DNA of 64,000 nt. Origin: Algoriella xinjiangensis (GTDB lineage Bacteria; Bacteroidota; Bacteroidia; Flavobacteriales; Weeksellaceae). The DNA lies in contig NZ_FOUZ01000007.1 of the NCBI RefSeq assembly GCF_900115015.1, forward strand, positions 62,001 to 126,000, in the 5' to 3' direction. The position numbers and the translations under genes were made by a program. Within the stretch, counting starts at the first letter, position 1, and each line of letters begins with the position of its first letter. A model generated the notes under the pieces. The model saw only the letters and a list, made by a program, of their open reading frames with translations. It searched no databases and was not told where the DNA came from. Positions 19,685 to 27,869 of the stretch are shown in pieces.

Positions 19685-19712
19685 AAAAAAGTCAACCAAT
19701 TGGTTGACTTCA
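19685..19712 (-). terminator. Perfect-palindrome terminator after lpxD-like gene
   Basis: AAGTCAACCAATTGGTTGACTT (19689-19710); on the minus strand it is followed by T7, fitting termination of the LpxD-like gene that ends at 19717. Confidence 0.85.
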
Positions 19713-19716
19713 TTCT

Positions 19717-20646
19717 TTATTTATTTTTTCTGTATTCTTTTACCATTAATTGGGTCGTTGCGAGTTTTTTATACAACGAACGTGCTTCTTCTGCTGGTGT
19801 ACCAAAATAGGCTTTTCCACCTTCCAAAGACTTACTTACACCTGCTTGTGCAAGTAACACTGCTTTTGTACCAATTGTTACACCACTTGTAATACCAACT
19901 TGTCCCCAAATAGAAACTTCGTCTTCTACAATTACGCAACCTGCAATACCAACTTGCGATGCTAACAAACATTTTTTACCAATAATTGTATCGTGTCCAA
20001 TTTGTATTAAATTATCCATGATTGTTCCTTCTCCAATTATTGTAGATGCAGAAACTCCTCTATCTATCGTACAATTAGCACCAATTTCTACATTATTTTC
20101 GATAATTACATTTCCCACAGATTTTAAACGATCAAATCCTGATGGACGAGTTTTATAGTAAAAAGCATCTGCTCCTAAAACTGTTCCTGAACGAATAATT
20201 ACATTATCACCAATTATTGCATGATCGTTAATTGTAACATTTGCGTGTATCAAACAATTTTTACCAATTTTTACATCGTTTCCAACAAAAGCGCCTGGCT
20301 GTATAATTGTGCCTTCGCCTATTTCTGCTGTATCCGAAATATGTTTTGTTGCCGGCTGAAATGGTAAAAAATATTGTCCAATTTTCACAAAATCACGAAA
20401 TGGATCATCAGAAATTAATAATGCTTTTCCTTCTGGACATTCTACTTCTTTATTAATTAAAATAATAGTTGCCGCAGATTCTAATGCTTTATCATAATAT
20501 TTTGGATGATCTACAAATACAATATCACCAGCTTCTACGCGATGAATTTCATTAATTCCTTCTACAGGATAATTTTCGTCACCAATATATTTTGCATCAA
20601 TTATAGCTGCAATATCTTTTAATTTATGTGTTTTTGGAAATTTCAT
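19717..20646 (-). CDS. lpxD: LpxD-type UDP-3-O-acylglucosamine N-acyltransferase
   Basis: Left-handed beta-helix acyltransferase of lipid A synthesis, 309 residues. It has a short N-terminal uridine-binding-like domain (~1-100), hexapeptide repeats from ~105 to ~275 (e.g. IGKNCLIHANVTI), QIGHDTIIG with the presumed catalytic His (~222), and a helical C-terminus. It lies next to sucD rather than within the lpxC/fabZ/lpxA cluster. Flavobacteriia often carry two LpxD-like paralogs, and this locus is usually that of the second, so the exact acyl substrate is uncertain. Confidence 0.82.
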   Translation of the reverse strand: MKFPKTHKLKDIAAIIDAKYIGDENYPVEGINEIHRVEAGDIVFVDHPKYYDKALESAATIILINKEVECPEGKALLISDDPFRDFVKIGQYFLPFQPATKHISDTAEIGEGTIIQPGAFVGNDVKIGKNCLIHANVTINDHAIIGDNVIIRSGTVLGADAFYYKTRPSGFDRLKSVGNVIIENNVEIGANCTIDRGVSASTIIGEGTIMDNLIQIGHDTIIGKKCLLASQVGIAGCVIVEDEVSIWGQVGITSGVTIGTKAVLLAQAGVSKSLEGGKAYFGTPAEEARSLYKKLATTQLMVKEYRKNK

Positions 20647-20668
20647 ACTTTCAACTTCTTAATGTGTA

Positions 20669-20676
20669 CAAATATA
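20669..20676 (-). promoter_or_regulatory. Bacteroidota -7 element for lpxD-like gene
   Basis: Minus strand TATATTTG 23 bp before the ATG, wedged just after the terminator of the META gene. Confidence 0.5.
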
Positions 20677-20680
20677 AAAA

Positions 20681-20712
20681 GAAAAAGCCGCCTACAATGA
20701 GACAGCTTTTAT
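20681..20712 (-). terminator. Minus-strand terminator after META gene
   Basis: Half-stems AAAAGCCGCCT (20683-20693) and AGACAGCTTTT (20700-20710). The two C/A mismatches become G-U wobbles only in RNA made from the minus strand, so it is a directional terminator for the META gene. Confidence 0.7.
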
Positions 20713-20731
20713 GATTTTTATGATTGAATGA

Positions 20732-21511
20732 TTATTTTTTCTTGAAAACCATTGTTTTAACATCATTTGCATATAAAACTAATTTCCCGTTTTGGATTTC
20801 GTATTTATTTACATTGTTAAAACGTTCGCCAAAAGCATCAGAATCTACACCTTGACATGCCATACGAGTTGTTGCAATATTTTTAACTGTTAACGAGTTG
20901 CCTACCGCTACAAAACCACCTGTTAAGTTGTTACAACCGTCATTTCCAGATACTAAATTGTTTTGAAAAGTAAGTGTTGGTTTTTGATTTGGAAAACGAT
21001 CATCTAAAGATTTTGCACTTCTATCTCTACCAATAAATTCTTCTAATTCCCATGTACCAGCTAAAGTACCAGCGCGTTTAAATCTCATAATTGCGATATC
21101 TCCTTGTATCAAAGTCATTGTATCTCCATCAACAGCATAACTTAATTTACCTTGTAATTTCGATTTAAAATTAGTGTCTTGCACGCCTTCACAAGCTTTC
21201 ATTGTAGACATCATGTTACCAAAAGTAATTTGATTACCTTCTATTGTTATTCCACCTCCCATTGTGTTACAACCATCCGAAGCATTAAGCATTTTGTTCG
21301 AAACAAAATCTAAATAAGGCACTCCCATTGGATAAGCATCTGACAAAGATTTACCTCCTTCTGTCATTATATAATCTAATTCCCATCTACCTAAAACACT
21401 ATCTTTAGAAGTTTGGTTATTTGATATAGGATTAGTTACTGTAGAACATGACGATAAAAATCCTGTAGCTAAAATGGCTGCGAAAGATATTTTTAAAATA
21501 GATGATTTCAT
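20732..21511 (-). CDS. Lipoprotein with two META domains
   Basis: 259 residues from the ATG at 21511 (an upstream TTG extension would spoil the signal peptide). Lipobox FLSSC, lipidated C22. Two consecutive META/HslJ-type repeats (~38-130 and ~135-255) each contain the pattern W-E-L...LxF...xxxGCNxxxGG and a later C (GCNTMGGG / GCNNLTGG; KACEGV / MACQGV). META proteins are envelope-associated and linked in some bacteria to heat/novobiocin or motility phenotypes; the role here is unknown. Monocistronic. Confidence 0.85.
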   Translation of the reverse strand: MKSSILKISFAAILATGFLSSCSTVTNPISNNQTSKDSVLGRWELDYIMTEGGKSLSDAYPMGVPYLDFVSNKMLNASDGCNTMGGGITIEGNQITFGNMMSTMKACEGVQDTNFKSKLQGKLSYAVDGDTMTLIQGDIAIMRFKRAGTLAGTWELEEFIGRDRSAKSLDDRFPNQKPTLTFQNNLVSGNDGCNNLTGGFVAVGNSLTVKNIATTRMACQGVDSDAFGERFNNVNKYEIQNGKLVLYANDVKTMVFKKK

Positions 21512-21636
21512 AATTATTAATTTCAAGTTTCGAGAGTATATACGAATACCGTACCAATTTTAACATTTAACCTAAAATTGTTATTAACACAGCTTATTAA
21601 ATAGGGACAAATAAAAGGGATGTGAATAAATTATCT

Positions 21637-21644
21637 TAATTTTG
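21637..21644 (+). promoter_or_regulatory. Bacteroidota -7 element for dnaG
   Basis: TAATTTTG 42 bp before the dnaG TTG start. No obvious -33 TTG at ideal spacing. Confidence 0.45.
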
Positions 21645-21686
21645 AATAATTAATTATCATTTCTAAATTCCTTAAAAATACTCAAT

Positions 21687-23636
21687 TTGATTTCTCAAAG
21701 AACCATAGATATTATTTTTGAAACTGCTCGTGTAGAAGAAGTTGTTGGCGATTTTGTAGTTCTAAAACGTGCAGGATCTAGCATGAAAGGTTTATCGCCT
21801 TTTGGTAACGAAAAGACGCCGTCATTTGTTGTTTCGCCTGTAAAACAAATTTGGAAAGATTTTTCTTCTGGTAAAGGTGGAAATGTTGTGACATTTTTGA
21901 TGGAAGTAGAACAATTTACTTATCCAGAAGCGTTGCGTTGGCTTGCCAAACGATATAATATCGAAATTGAGGAAGATGCAGAAGCATCAATGGAGCAAAA
22001 ACAGGAAGAAAAAGAGCGCGAAAGTTTATTTACTTTGACTGAATTTGCGAAGAAATTTTTCATCAATCAATTGCATAATTCCGAAGAAGGAAATCTTATT
22101 GGTTTAAGTTATTTTAGAGAAAGAGGTTACACAAAAGAAATAATTGAAAAGTTTGAGTTAGGTTATTCTCCTAAACAATGGGACGTTTTTGCAGAGTATG
22201 CCCTAAAAAACGGTTATACAAAAGAACTTTTAGAAGAATCTGGATTAGTTAATTTTAAGGAAGACAATAAAAAATATGATAAATTTAGGGAACGTGTTAT
22301 GTTTCCTATTTATAGTTTTTCGGGGCGTGCACTAGGTTTCGGAGGTCGTATTTTACAAAATAATGTAAAAGCACCAAAATATCTAAACTCGCCCGAGAAT
22401 ATGATTTACCATAAAAGTAAAACGCTCTATGGTTTATTTCAGGCAAAGCAACATATTACCAAAAAAGATCATTGTTTTTTGGTCGAAGGTTATACCGATG
22501 TTTTATCGTTGTATCAGGCAGGTGTGCAAAATGTTGTGGCAAGTTCGGGTACAGCTTTAACTGTTGAACAAATTCGTTTGATAAAACGTTTGACAGAAAA
22601 TATTACCGTAATGTACGATGGCGATTCTGCCGGTATTAAAGCTTCTTTTAGAGGAATTGATATGATTTTGGAGCAAGAACTTAATGTTAAAGTTCTTTTA
22701 TTACCAGAAGGCGAAGATCCAGATTCGTTTGCTAAAAAACATTCTGCCACGGAAATTGAAGAATATATAAAGGATAATGCAACCGATTTTATCCGTTTTA
22801 AAGTAAATGTTTTATTGGACGAAGCAAAAGATGATCCAATCAAAAAAGCAGCTTTAATACGAGAAATTGTAAAATCGATTTCCTTAATTCCGAATATTAT
22901 TAAGCGTGAAGTTTATGTAACCGAAACCTCGAAATTATTACAGATTAGAGAAGAAGTTTTATTTAAAGAACTTGCTCAACTTCAGAAATCTGGTGATAAA
23001 TACCACGAAAATTCGAATGATAATTTTTCGGAAGGAAAATCAAAAAATAAACCCACTATTTCTGTCGTTTCTCCTACAAAAGAGATTATAAACGTACAGC
23101 AAACCGTTGAAGATGAAATTATAAAACTAATTTTTCAATATGGTGATTTAGAAGTTGATTTAAAAAACGAGAACAACGAGCTATATAAAACTACTGTTAT
23201 ACAAGAAATAATTTCTCAGTTTGACGAAAATGAATTGCGTTTATCAAATCCACTTTATCAATCTATTTTAGATGATGTAAAAGTTGGATTAGAAAAAGAT
23301 GAATTGCGCACTGGTACTTATTTTTCGCGTTTAACAAGTTCTGAAATCGTTAATCTTGCTTCGGAAATGATGTTAGAAAAACATAGTTTAAGCGAAAATT
23401 GGACGTTAAAACAAGGTATTCATATACGTAAAAGAGAAGAATTTGTTTCGAAAGATTTATTTGATGTTTTATTGCGTTACAAAATTCTATACATCGATAA
23501 TTTGATTAAAGATTTAATGAATCAAACTAAAAATCCAGAAATTAAAGCTGAAGAAACAAGTCAAATTTTGCAACAAATTATGCATTTTACGGGTTTGAAA
23601 AATATTCTGAATCAACATTTAAATCGTGTGATATAA
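21687..23636 (+). CDS. dnaG: DNA primase with degenerate zinc-finger
   Basis: Synthesises RNA primers for replication, 649 residues. The start is TTG at 21687: no ATG fits, and the protein aligns from its first residues with the family (ISQRTIDIIFETARVEEVVGDF). The N-terminal CHC2 domain keeps its fold landmarks (EKTPSF, GKGGNVV) but the four zinc ligands are replaced: S37, G40, D58, S61 instead of C/H/C/C. The TOPRIM catalytic core is intact (VEGYTD with E268, DGDSAG with D311/D313). The helical C-terminal region is the DnaB-interacting part. Monocistronic. Confidence 0.95.
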   Translation: MISQRTIDIIFETARVEEVVGDFVVLKRAGSSMKGLSPFGNEKTPSFVVSPVKQIWKDFSSGKGGNVVTFLMEVEQFTYPEALRWLAKRYNIEIEEDAEASMEQKQEEKERESLFTLTEFAKKFFINQLHNSEEGNLIGLSYFRERGYTKEIIEKFELGYSPKQWDVFAEYALKNGYTKELLEESGLVNFKEDNKKYDKFRERVMFPIYSFSGRALGFGGRILQNNVKAPKYLNSPENMIYHKSKTLYGLFQAKQHITKKDHCFLVEGYTDVLSLYQAGVQNVVASSGTALTVEQIRLIKRLTENITVMYDGDSAGIKASFRGIDMILEQELNVKVLLLPEGEDPDSFAKKHSATEIEEYIKDNATDFIRFKVNVLLDEAKDDPIKKAALIREIVKSISLIPNIIKREVYVTETSKLLQIREEVLFKELAQLQKSGDKYHENSNDNFSEGKSKNKPTISVVSPTKEIINVQQTVEDEIIKLIFQYGDLEVDLKNENNELYKTTVIQEIISQFDENELRLSNPLYQSILDDVKVGLEKDELRTGTYFSRLTSSEIVNLASEMMLEKHSLSENWTLKQGIHIRKREEFVSKDLFDVLLRYKILYIDNLIKDLMNQTKNPEIKAEETSQILQQIMHFTGLKNILNQHLNRVI

Positions 23637-23884
23637 TTTCTTGATTATTCTTAAATGTATAAATAATTAAAATTCAGTTATTTAACTTTATTTTCACATA
23701 TTCTCTTAAAAAAATTAGTAAGTTGATTATTTTTTAACTTATAGTTAACAAATAGCTTTAACTCTACTGAACATAAAGCTTTAGAAGTATTTGAAACCTT
23801 GTAAATCATCACTATAAACTATGCACGTGTAGATAAAGTCTATTATGTGTTATTTTAGTATTACGATTCAGAAAAAGCTAAAGA

Positions 23885-24385
23885 ATGACAAAGAATTTTT
23901 TAACATTATTAGTAATGCTGATGATGATCTCAGTAGCTCAGGCCAAAGGAAAATCAAGTTTTTCGACAGAAAACCCATTACCGTTACCGGTTTCATTATA
24001 TGCTAAGAAAATAGTTAATTCTAATTTATTAGGTAAAATGGCAAGTATTACCAAAACAGATACAACTGTAGCGGAAATTGTAGAAAAAGCAGGAAATAAA
24101 ATAAGTGGAATAGTATCTTGGTATGCTGATAAATTTCACGGTAAAAAAACTTCGAGCGGCGAATTATATGACAAAAATAATCTTACAGCTGCACACAAAA
24201 CTTTACCTTTTGGTACAAAAGTAAAAGTTACTAACACAAAAAACGGAAAATCTGTTATTGTAAAAATTAATGATAGAGGCCCGCACACAAAATCAAGATT
24301 ATTAGATTTGAGTAAAGCAGCATTTACATCTATTGGTTCTACTAATTCGGGTACACTGAATGTAGATATGGAAGTAGTAGATTAA
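23885..24385 (+). CDS. RlpA-family septal ring lytic transglycosylase-like protein
   Basis: 166 residues: Sec signal peptide (1-20, ending VAQA), a low-complexity spacer, then a double-psi beta-barrel (~75-166) with the RlpA landmarks GIVSWYADKFHGKKTSSGE, AAHKTLPFGTKVKVTN, and NDRGPH followed by RLLDLSKAAF. RlpA cleaves denuded glycan strands at the septum. There is no SPOR domain here, so septal targeting is uncertain. Periplasmic. Terminator follows. Confidence 0.88.
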   Translation: MTKNFLTLLVMLMMISVAQAKGKSSFSTENPLPLPVSLYAKKIVNSNLLGKMASITKTDTTVAEIVEKAGNKISGIVSWYADKFHGKKTSSGELYDKNNLTAAHKTLPFGTKVKVTNTKNGKSVIVKINDRGPHTKSRLLDLSKAAFTSIGSTNSGTLNVDMEVVD

Positions 24386-24406
24386 TTGCATTTTTAGATA
24401 TGAAAG

Positions 24407-24438
24407 AAAAAAGGTTTGAACATTGTTCAAACCTTTTT
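24407..24438. terminator. Bidirectional terminator
   Basis: Stem AAAAGGTTTGAAC/GTTCAAACCTTTT with A-run before and T-run after, between convergent rlpA-like gene and the small lipoprotein gene. Confidence 0.85.
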
Positions 24439-24443
24439 TTGAT

Positions 24444-24758
24444 TTAATCATCGTGGTGTTTACGGTGATTTTTATCTTTCTTATAATACTTATTTACTTT
24501 TTTCTTTTGTTGCCCTGGCGCATATCGTTTTGCAGATTTATCGCCATGTACTTTTTTGTGTTGTCCGGGCGGTAAACTTCTGTGATTGTCATATCTCGTA
24601 TCGTATCGAGGATATTTTTTATACTTTTTTTGTTTTTTATTACGGTGCTCTATCCCGTAAACTGTTGTAGATCCATCACAAGAAGTTAAGAACAACGCAG
24701 CAAGTGCAAAAATTGCAACAAGATTAAATTTTCTTAAGATTGTTTTCATATTCATCAT
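24444..24758 (-). CDS. Small Lys/His-rich predicted lipoprotein
   Basis: 104 residues: an N-terminal hydrophobic signal with lipobox FLTSC, then an extremely basic tail (Lys, Arg, His, Tyr) containing two similar Pro-Gly-Gln motifs (LPPGQHKK and YAPGQQKK). It resembles other short PPGQ-containing envelope proteins of Flavobacteria, but I know no function; the charge could suit binding to LPS or peptidoglycan. M1, M2 and M4 are candidate starts. Confidence 0.65.
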   Translation of the reverse strand: MMNMKTILRKFNLVAIFALAALFLTSCDGSTTVYGIEHRNKKQKKYKKYPRYDTRYDNHRSLPPGQHKKVHGDKSAKRYAPGQQKKKVNKYYKKDKNHRKHHDD

Positions 24759-24869
24759 TCATTAATACTCGTTTTGTAAGACAATAACCTTACCAAAAAT
24801 CAAGTATAGTTAACTTTCTGAAATTTATATTGGAATAGTATTTGAGTCAATTAGTTAAACGAAACAATT

Positions 24870-25178
24870 ATGAAAGAAAAAATACAATATCGATACAAAG
24901 CAACTGCTGAAGCTTTGAATGAATTGAAAGAATTGGGTTATACAATTGATTATAATATCGAGAAAGAGCAAATAAAAGCTGAACCAGCAAACTTTGACAT
25001 TACATATATTTATCGTTACGAAGGAAATTCTGATCCTGATGATGAATCTTCTGTTTATGGAATTGTAAACAACAAATCAAACGAAAAAGGTGTTTATGTT
25101 GTGGGTAATCTTAGTACTGATGACGATGTAGATCACTTTTTGGTTGATTTAGAAATTAAACGAAGAACAGTAGAATAG
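24870..25178 (+). CDS. Small conserved protein, paralog of 34890-35210
   Basis: 102-residue cytoplasmic protein. N-terminal helix with A-L-N-E-L-K-E-L-G-Y-T-I-D-Y-N, then IYRYEGNSDPDDESSVYGI and G-V-Y-V-V-G-N-L. The second half of this core is nearly the same in the gene at 34890-35210. Such ~100-residue proteins are widespread in Flavobacteriia; some annotations call them phosphoribosylpyrophosphate synthetase, but I see no PRPP-binding loop, so that name is not supported. Function unknown. Single gene ending in a palindromic terminator. Confidence 0.7.
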   Translation: MKEKIQYRYKATAEALNELKELGYTIDYNIEKEQIKAEPANFDITYIYRYEGNSDPDDESSVYGIVNNKSNEKGVYVVGNLSTDDDVDHFLVDLEIKRRTVE

Positions 25179-25202
25179 TTTATAAATTATTAGTAAAAAT
25201 AA

Positions 25203-25236
25203 AAAAAGCTCGATACAAATTGTATCGAGCTTTTTA
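25203..25236. terminator. Bidirectional terminator ending the act operon
   Basis: Near-perfect palindrome with half GCTCGATACAA, flanked by A7 and T5. It terminates the small plus-strand gene and, from the other side, the alternative complex III operon. Confidence 0.88.
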
Positions 25237-25257
25237 AGTTTTATTCTAAACTTTCTA

Positions 25258-26595
25258 CTAGAAAGGATATTCATAAATTTTTGATTCGTGAAAGTAAGGG
25301 TGACCTTTAGCTTCTAAGTTTAATTTAGAAACTGCGTTCATTACTACGAAAGTAAATAAACCTGCTACCGCTACTAAAGCTCCTAACTCCATGAATCCGA
25401 AGTTATGGAAAGGTCCAACTGCTGCTGGCATAATTTGATTGTAAAAATCCCAGTAGTGTCCTACAACGATTAAGAATCCCATTCCGAATACAAACGCATA
25501 ACGACGTTTCATGCTTGAACTGATCAAGATTAAGAATGGTAAAACTAAGTTTACGATTAACATCCAGAAGTAGTAAGGATACTGATCAATACGTTGTTGG
25601 AAGTATTGAACTTCTTCAGGTATGTTTGCGTACCATTGTAATAAGAACTGACAGAACCATAAGTATGACCATAATAATGAGAAACCGAACATGTATTTTG
25701 TTAAATCATGTAAGTGGTTATCATTAAATAATGGTAAAGATCCTTTTCTTTTTAAGTAAATCGAAATGATTGCCATAATAGATACAGCAGATACTAGGTA
25801 AGATACCATTCCGTACCACATAAATAAAGAAGAGAACCAGTGTGGATCTAATGACATAATGAAATCCCAAGAAAAAGCTGCAGAACAAATCGCAAAAATT
25901 ACGATGTAAATTACGGCTCTTGTGTATAATTGAGAGTAAACTTTTAAGTCTCCATTTGTTTCATCTAATTTACGTGTTGTATTCTTAATAACGAATACCA
26001 TTAATGATAATACAACTAAATAGATAATAATACGGATAGTCCAAAATGGTACGTTTAACCATAGTTTAGCCTTATTCGCCATAAATATATCATATTTAGG
26101 GCTATTAGGATCTAATAAACTTGTATCCATCCAGTGGTACAAATGGTTAAAATGAGCTGCAGATGCTAAAGCTACAATACCTACTAAGATTGCTCCTACT
26201 GGTAAAAAACTAGCGATTGCTTCCATAACACGAGATACAACCATAGACCAACCTGCATTTGCAGCAAATTGAATACATAAGAAGAACATTGCAGAAGCTG
26301 CGATACCAAACGATAAATATGCTGGCACATAAAAAGCAGCCCAAGGTCTGTTTTTCAACAAATTCACTAAATGTTCCATATGACCTGCATGATCAGTATT
26401 CATCGATGCATATGAATCCGAAATATAGTCACCGTAGAATTGAGTTGGGTGTGCTTCAATTAAACCGTTGATATATTCAGTTGAATTAGCAACATCTGAT
26501 TGATGTAAGAAAAATCCTATCCCGTAAAGTACTACACCTACCACAATCATGATAAGTGAAGTCATTTTTAATTTTGGGGAAAATGTATATTGCAT
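25258..26595 (-). CDS. actF: Alternative complex III subunit ActF (quinol:cytochrome c oxidoreductase membrane subunit)
   Basis: 445-residue polytopic membrane protein, about ten TM helices, NrfD-like, homologous to ActC. It has the ActF landmarks FAICSAAFSWDFIMSLDPHWFSSLF and YLWFCQFLLQWYANIPEE. It forms part of the quinone-handling and possibly proton-translocating membrane module. Last gene of the act operon, 18 bp after actE. In many Bacteroidota cytochrome c oxidase genes coxB/coxA follow, but here a terminator comes next. Confidence 0.92.
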   Translation of the reverse strand: MQYTFSPKLKMTSLIMIVVGVVLYGIGFFLHQSDVANSTEYINGLIEAHPTQFYGDYISDSYASMNTDHAGHMEHLVNLLKNRPWAAFYVPAYLSFGIAASAMFFLCIQFAANAGWSMVVSRVMEAIASFLPVGAILVGIVALASAAHFNHLYHWMDTSLLDPNSPKYDIFMANKAKLWLNVPFWTIRIIIYLVVLSLMVFVIKNTTRKLDETNGDLKVYSQLYTRAVIYIVIFAICSAAFSWDFIMSLDPHWFSSLFMWYGMVSYLVSAVSIMAIISIYLKRKGSLPLFNDNHLHDLTKYMFGFSLLWSYLWFCQFLLQWYANIPEEVQYFQQRIDQYPYYFWMLIVNLVLPFLILISSSMKRRYAFVFGMGFLIVVGHYWDFYNQIMPAAVGPFHNFGFMELGALVAVAGLFTFVVMNAVSKLNLEAKGHPYFHESKIYEYPF

Positions 26596-26613
26596 AATAA
26601 TTAACTTATTTTA

Positions 26614-27303
26614 TTATTTTTTAGTTGCTGTTTCAGCTGTTACAGGCGCTGCTTCAACTTTTGCTGCGTCTGCAGCAGGTGCTGCTTCGGCAGTAGCTGT
26701 TGCGCTACCTTGTTTCAAACTCATTACATATTCAGCAACTCTCCAACGGTCTGCAGGAATCATTTGAGAGGCATAAGAACCCATCGCATTTTTTCCGTAC
26801 ATAATAACGTGATAAACAGAACCTACTGTAACATCTCTTTCGCTATAATTAGGTACACCTGAATATGCTTTAGATTTTACGATTGATCCTTGTCCGTCTC
26901 CAGAATCTCCGTGACAAACTGCACAGTTTTGGTGAAATAACAATTTACCTCTTTCTAAATCTGCTGCTTTATTAGCTGCATTTAATGGAGATGTTGTTAC
27001 TGCCTTAGCTTGTGCATAACCAGCGTTATTGTTTTTAAAAGTCCATGGTAAAATATCACCATCTGTTCTTGCTACAGCACCTTCTACAGATTCTAAAGCA
27101 GACATATTGTGATTTTTACTAAATAAAGGAACTTCTGAATTCTCTTCGTCATGTGGGTAACCAAAGGTTGCCTTTTCGTAAGGATCGTATGCAATCGGAT
27201 AATACATATCTGGCATATATACGATACTAGAATGACGTTTCTTATCTGAACAAGAAGTAATAAGCATACTTCCTAATCCTATAAATAATGCGATCTTTTT
27301 CAT
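26614..27303 (-). CDS. actE: Alternative complex III subunit ActE (monohaem cytochrome c lipoprotein)
   Basis: 229 residues: lipoprotein signal with LITSC lipobox, then a mature ActE region (MPDMYYPIAYDPYEKA) and a class I cytochrome c domain with the haem motif CAVCH and a likely axial Met in the MGSYASQMIP segment. The Ala/Pro/Glu-rich C-terminal tail looks like a flexible tether. Periplasmic side of the complex, passing electrons to the oxidase. It overlaps the actD end by 1 bp. Confidence 0.92.
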   Translation of the reverse strand: MKKIALFIGLGSMLITSCSDKKRHSSIVYMPDMYYPIAYDPYEKATFGYPHDEENSEVPLFSKNHNMSALESVEGAVARTDGDILPWTFKNNNAGYAQAKAVTTSPLNAANKAADLERGKLLFHQNCAVCHGDSGDGQGSIVKSKAYSGVPNYSERDVTVGSVYHVIMYGKNAMGSYASQMIPADRWRVAEYVMSLKQGSATATAEAAPAADAAKVEAAPVTAETATKK

Positions 27304-27869
27304 TATGCTTCTTGTACTAAATTATTAACATTTGATTGAACGAAATCACCTTTTACAGTTACTTCTTCAGCACCAGTTTCTACAAACACATTTTTGATTT
27401 TCTCTACATCAGATGTTTTAATCTCAATTAAGAATTTATCATCTGTTGTACGTGGATCTGGATTTTTTGCTGCTGCACCTGGATACATTTTATTACGTAT
27501 TAAATACGTAATAACCATAAAGTGTGCTGCACAGAATACTGTCAACTCGAACATAATAGGAACGAAAGCTGGCATATTCTCACCCCAAGTAAAAGATGGT
27601 TTACCACCAATATCTTGTGCCCAATCGTGATTCATGACAAACCAAGTCATCAAAGATGCCAAGGTTGTACCAAATAAACCGTAGAAAAAAGCAAGATCTG
27701 AAATACGTGTTTTCTTAAGCCCTAATGCTTTGTCTAGTCCGTGTACAGGGAAAGGTGTATATACTTCATCTATCGTAATACCTTGTTTACGAATAGATTT
27801 TACTGCTTTTAATAAATCATCGTCGTCTCCGTAAAGACCATAAACGATTTTAGTGTTCGTGATGCTCAT
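27303..27869 (-). CDS. actD: Alternative complex III subunit ActD (DUF3341)
   Basis: 188 residues: a soluble N-terminal half with VYGLYGDDDDLLKAVK and YTPFPVHGLDKALGLKKTRI, a motif diagnostic of DUF3341/ActD, then two TM helices (~60-80 and ~95-120) and a soluble C-terminus. Structural membrane subunit; no cofactor expected. Its start lies 20 bp inside actC, indicating translational coupling. Confidence 0.92.
   Translation of the reverse strand: MSITNTKIVYGLYGDDDDLLKAVKSIRKQGITIDEVYTPFPVHGLDKALGLKKTRISDLAFFYGLFGTTLASLMTWFVMNHDWAQDIGGKPSFTWGENMPAFVPIMFELTVFCAAHFMVITYLIRNKMYPGAAAKNPDPRTTDDKFLIEIKTSDVEKIKNVFVETGAEEVTVKGDFVQSNVNNLVQEA

Noticed and set aside
23753..23780. Hairpin AGCTTTA...TAAAGCT as dnaG terminator
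   Set aside because: Only 7 bp, long loop, and no T-run after it on either strand.
24870..25178. Annotation as phosphoribosylpyrophosphate synthetase
   Set aside because: Only 102 residues and no PRPP-binding loop; the name cannot be supported from the sequence.
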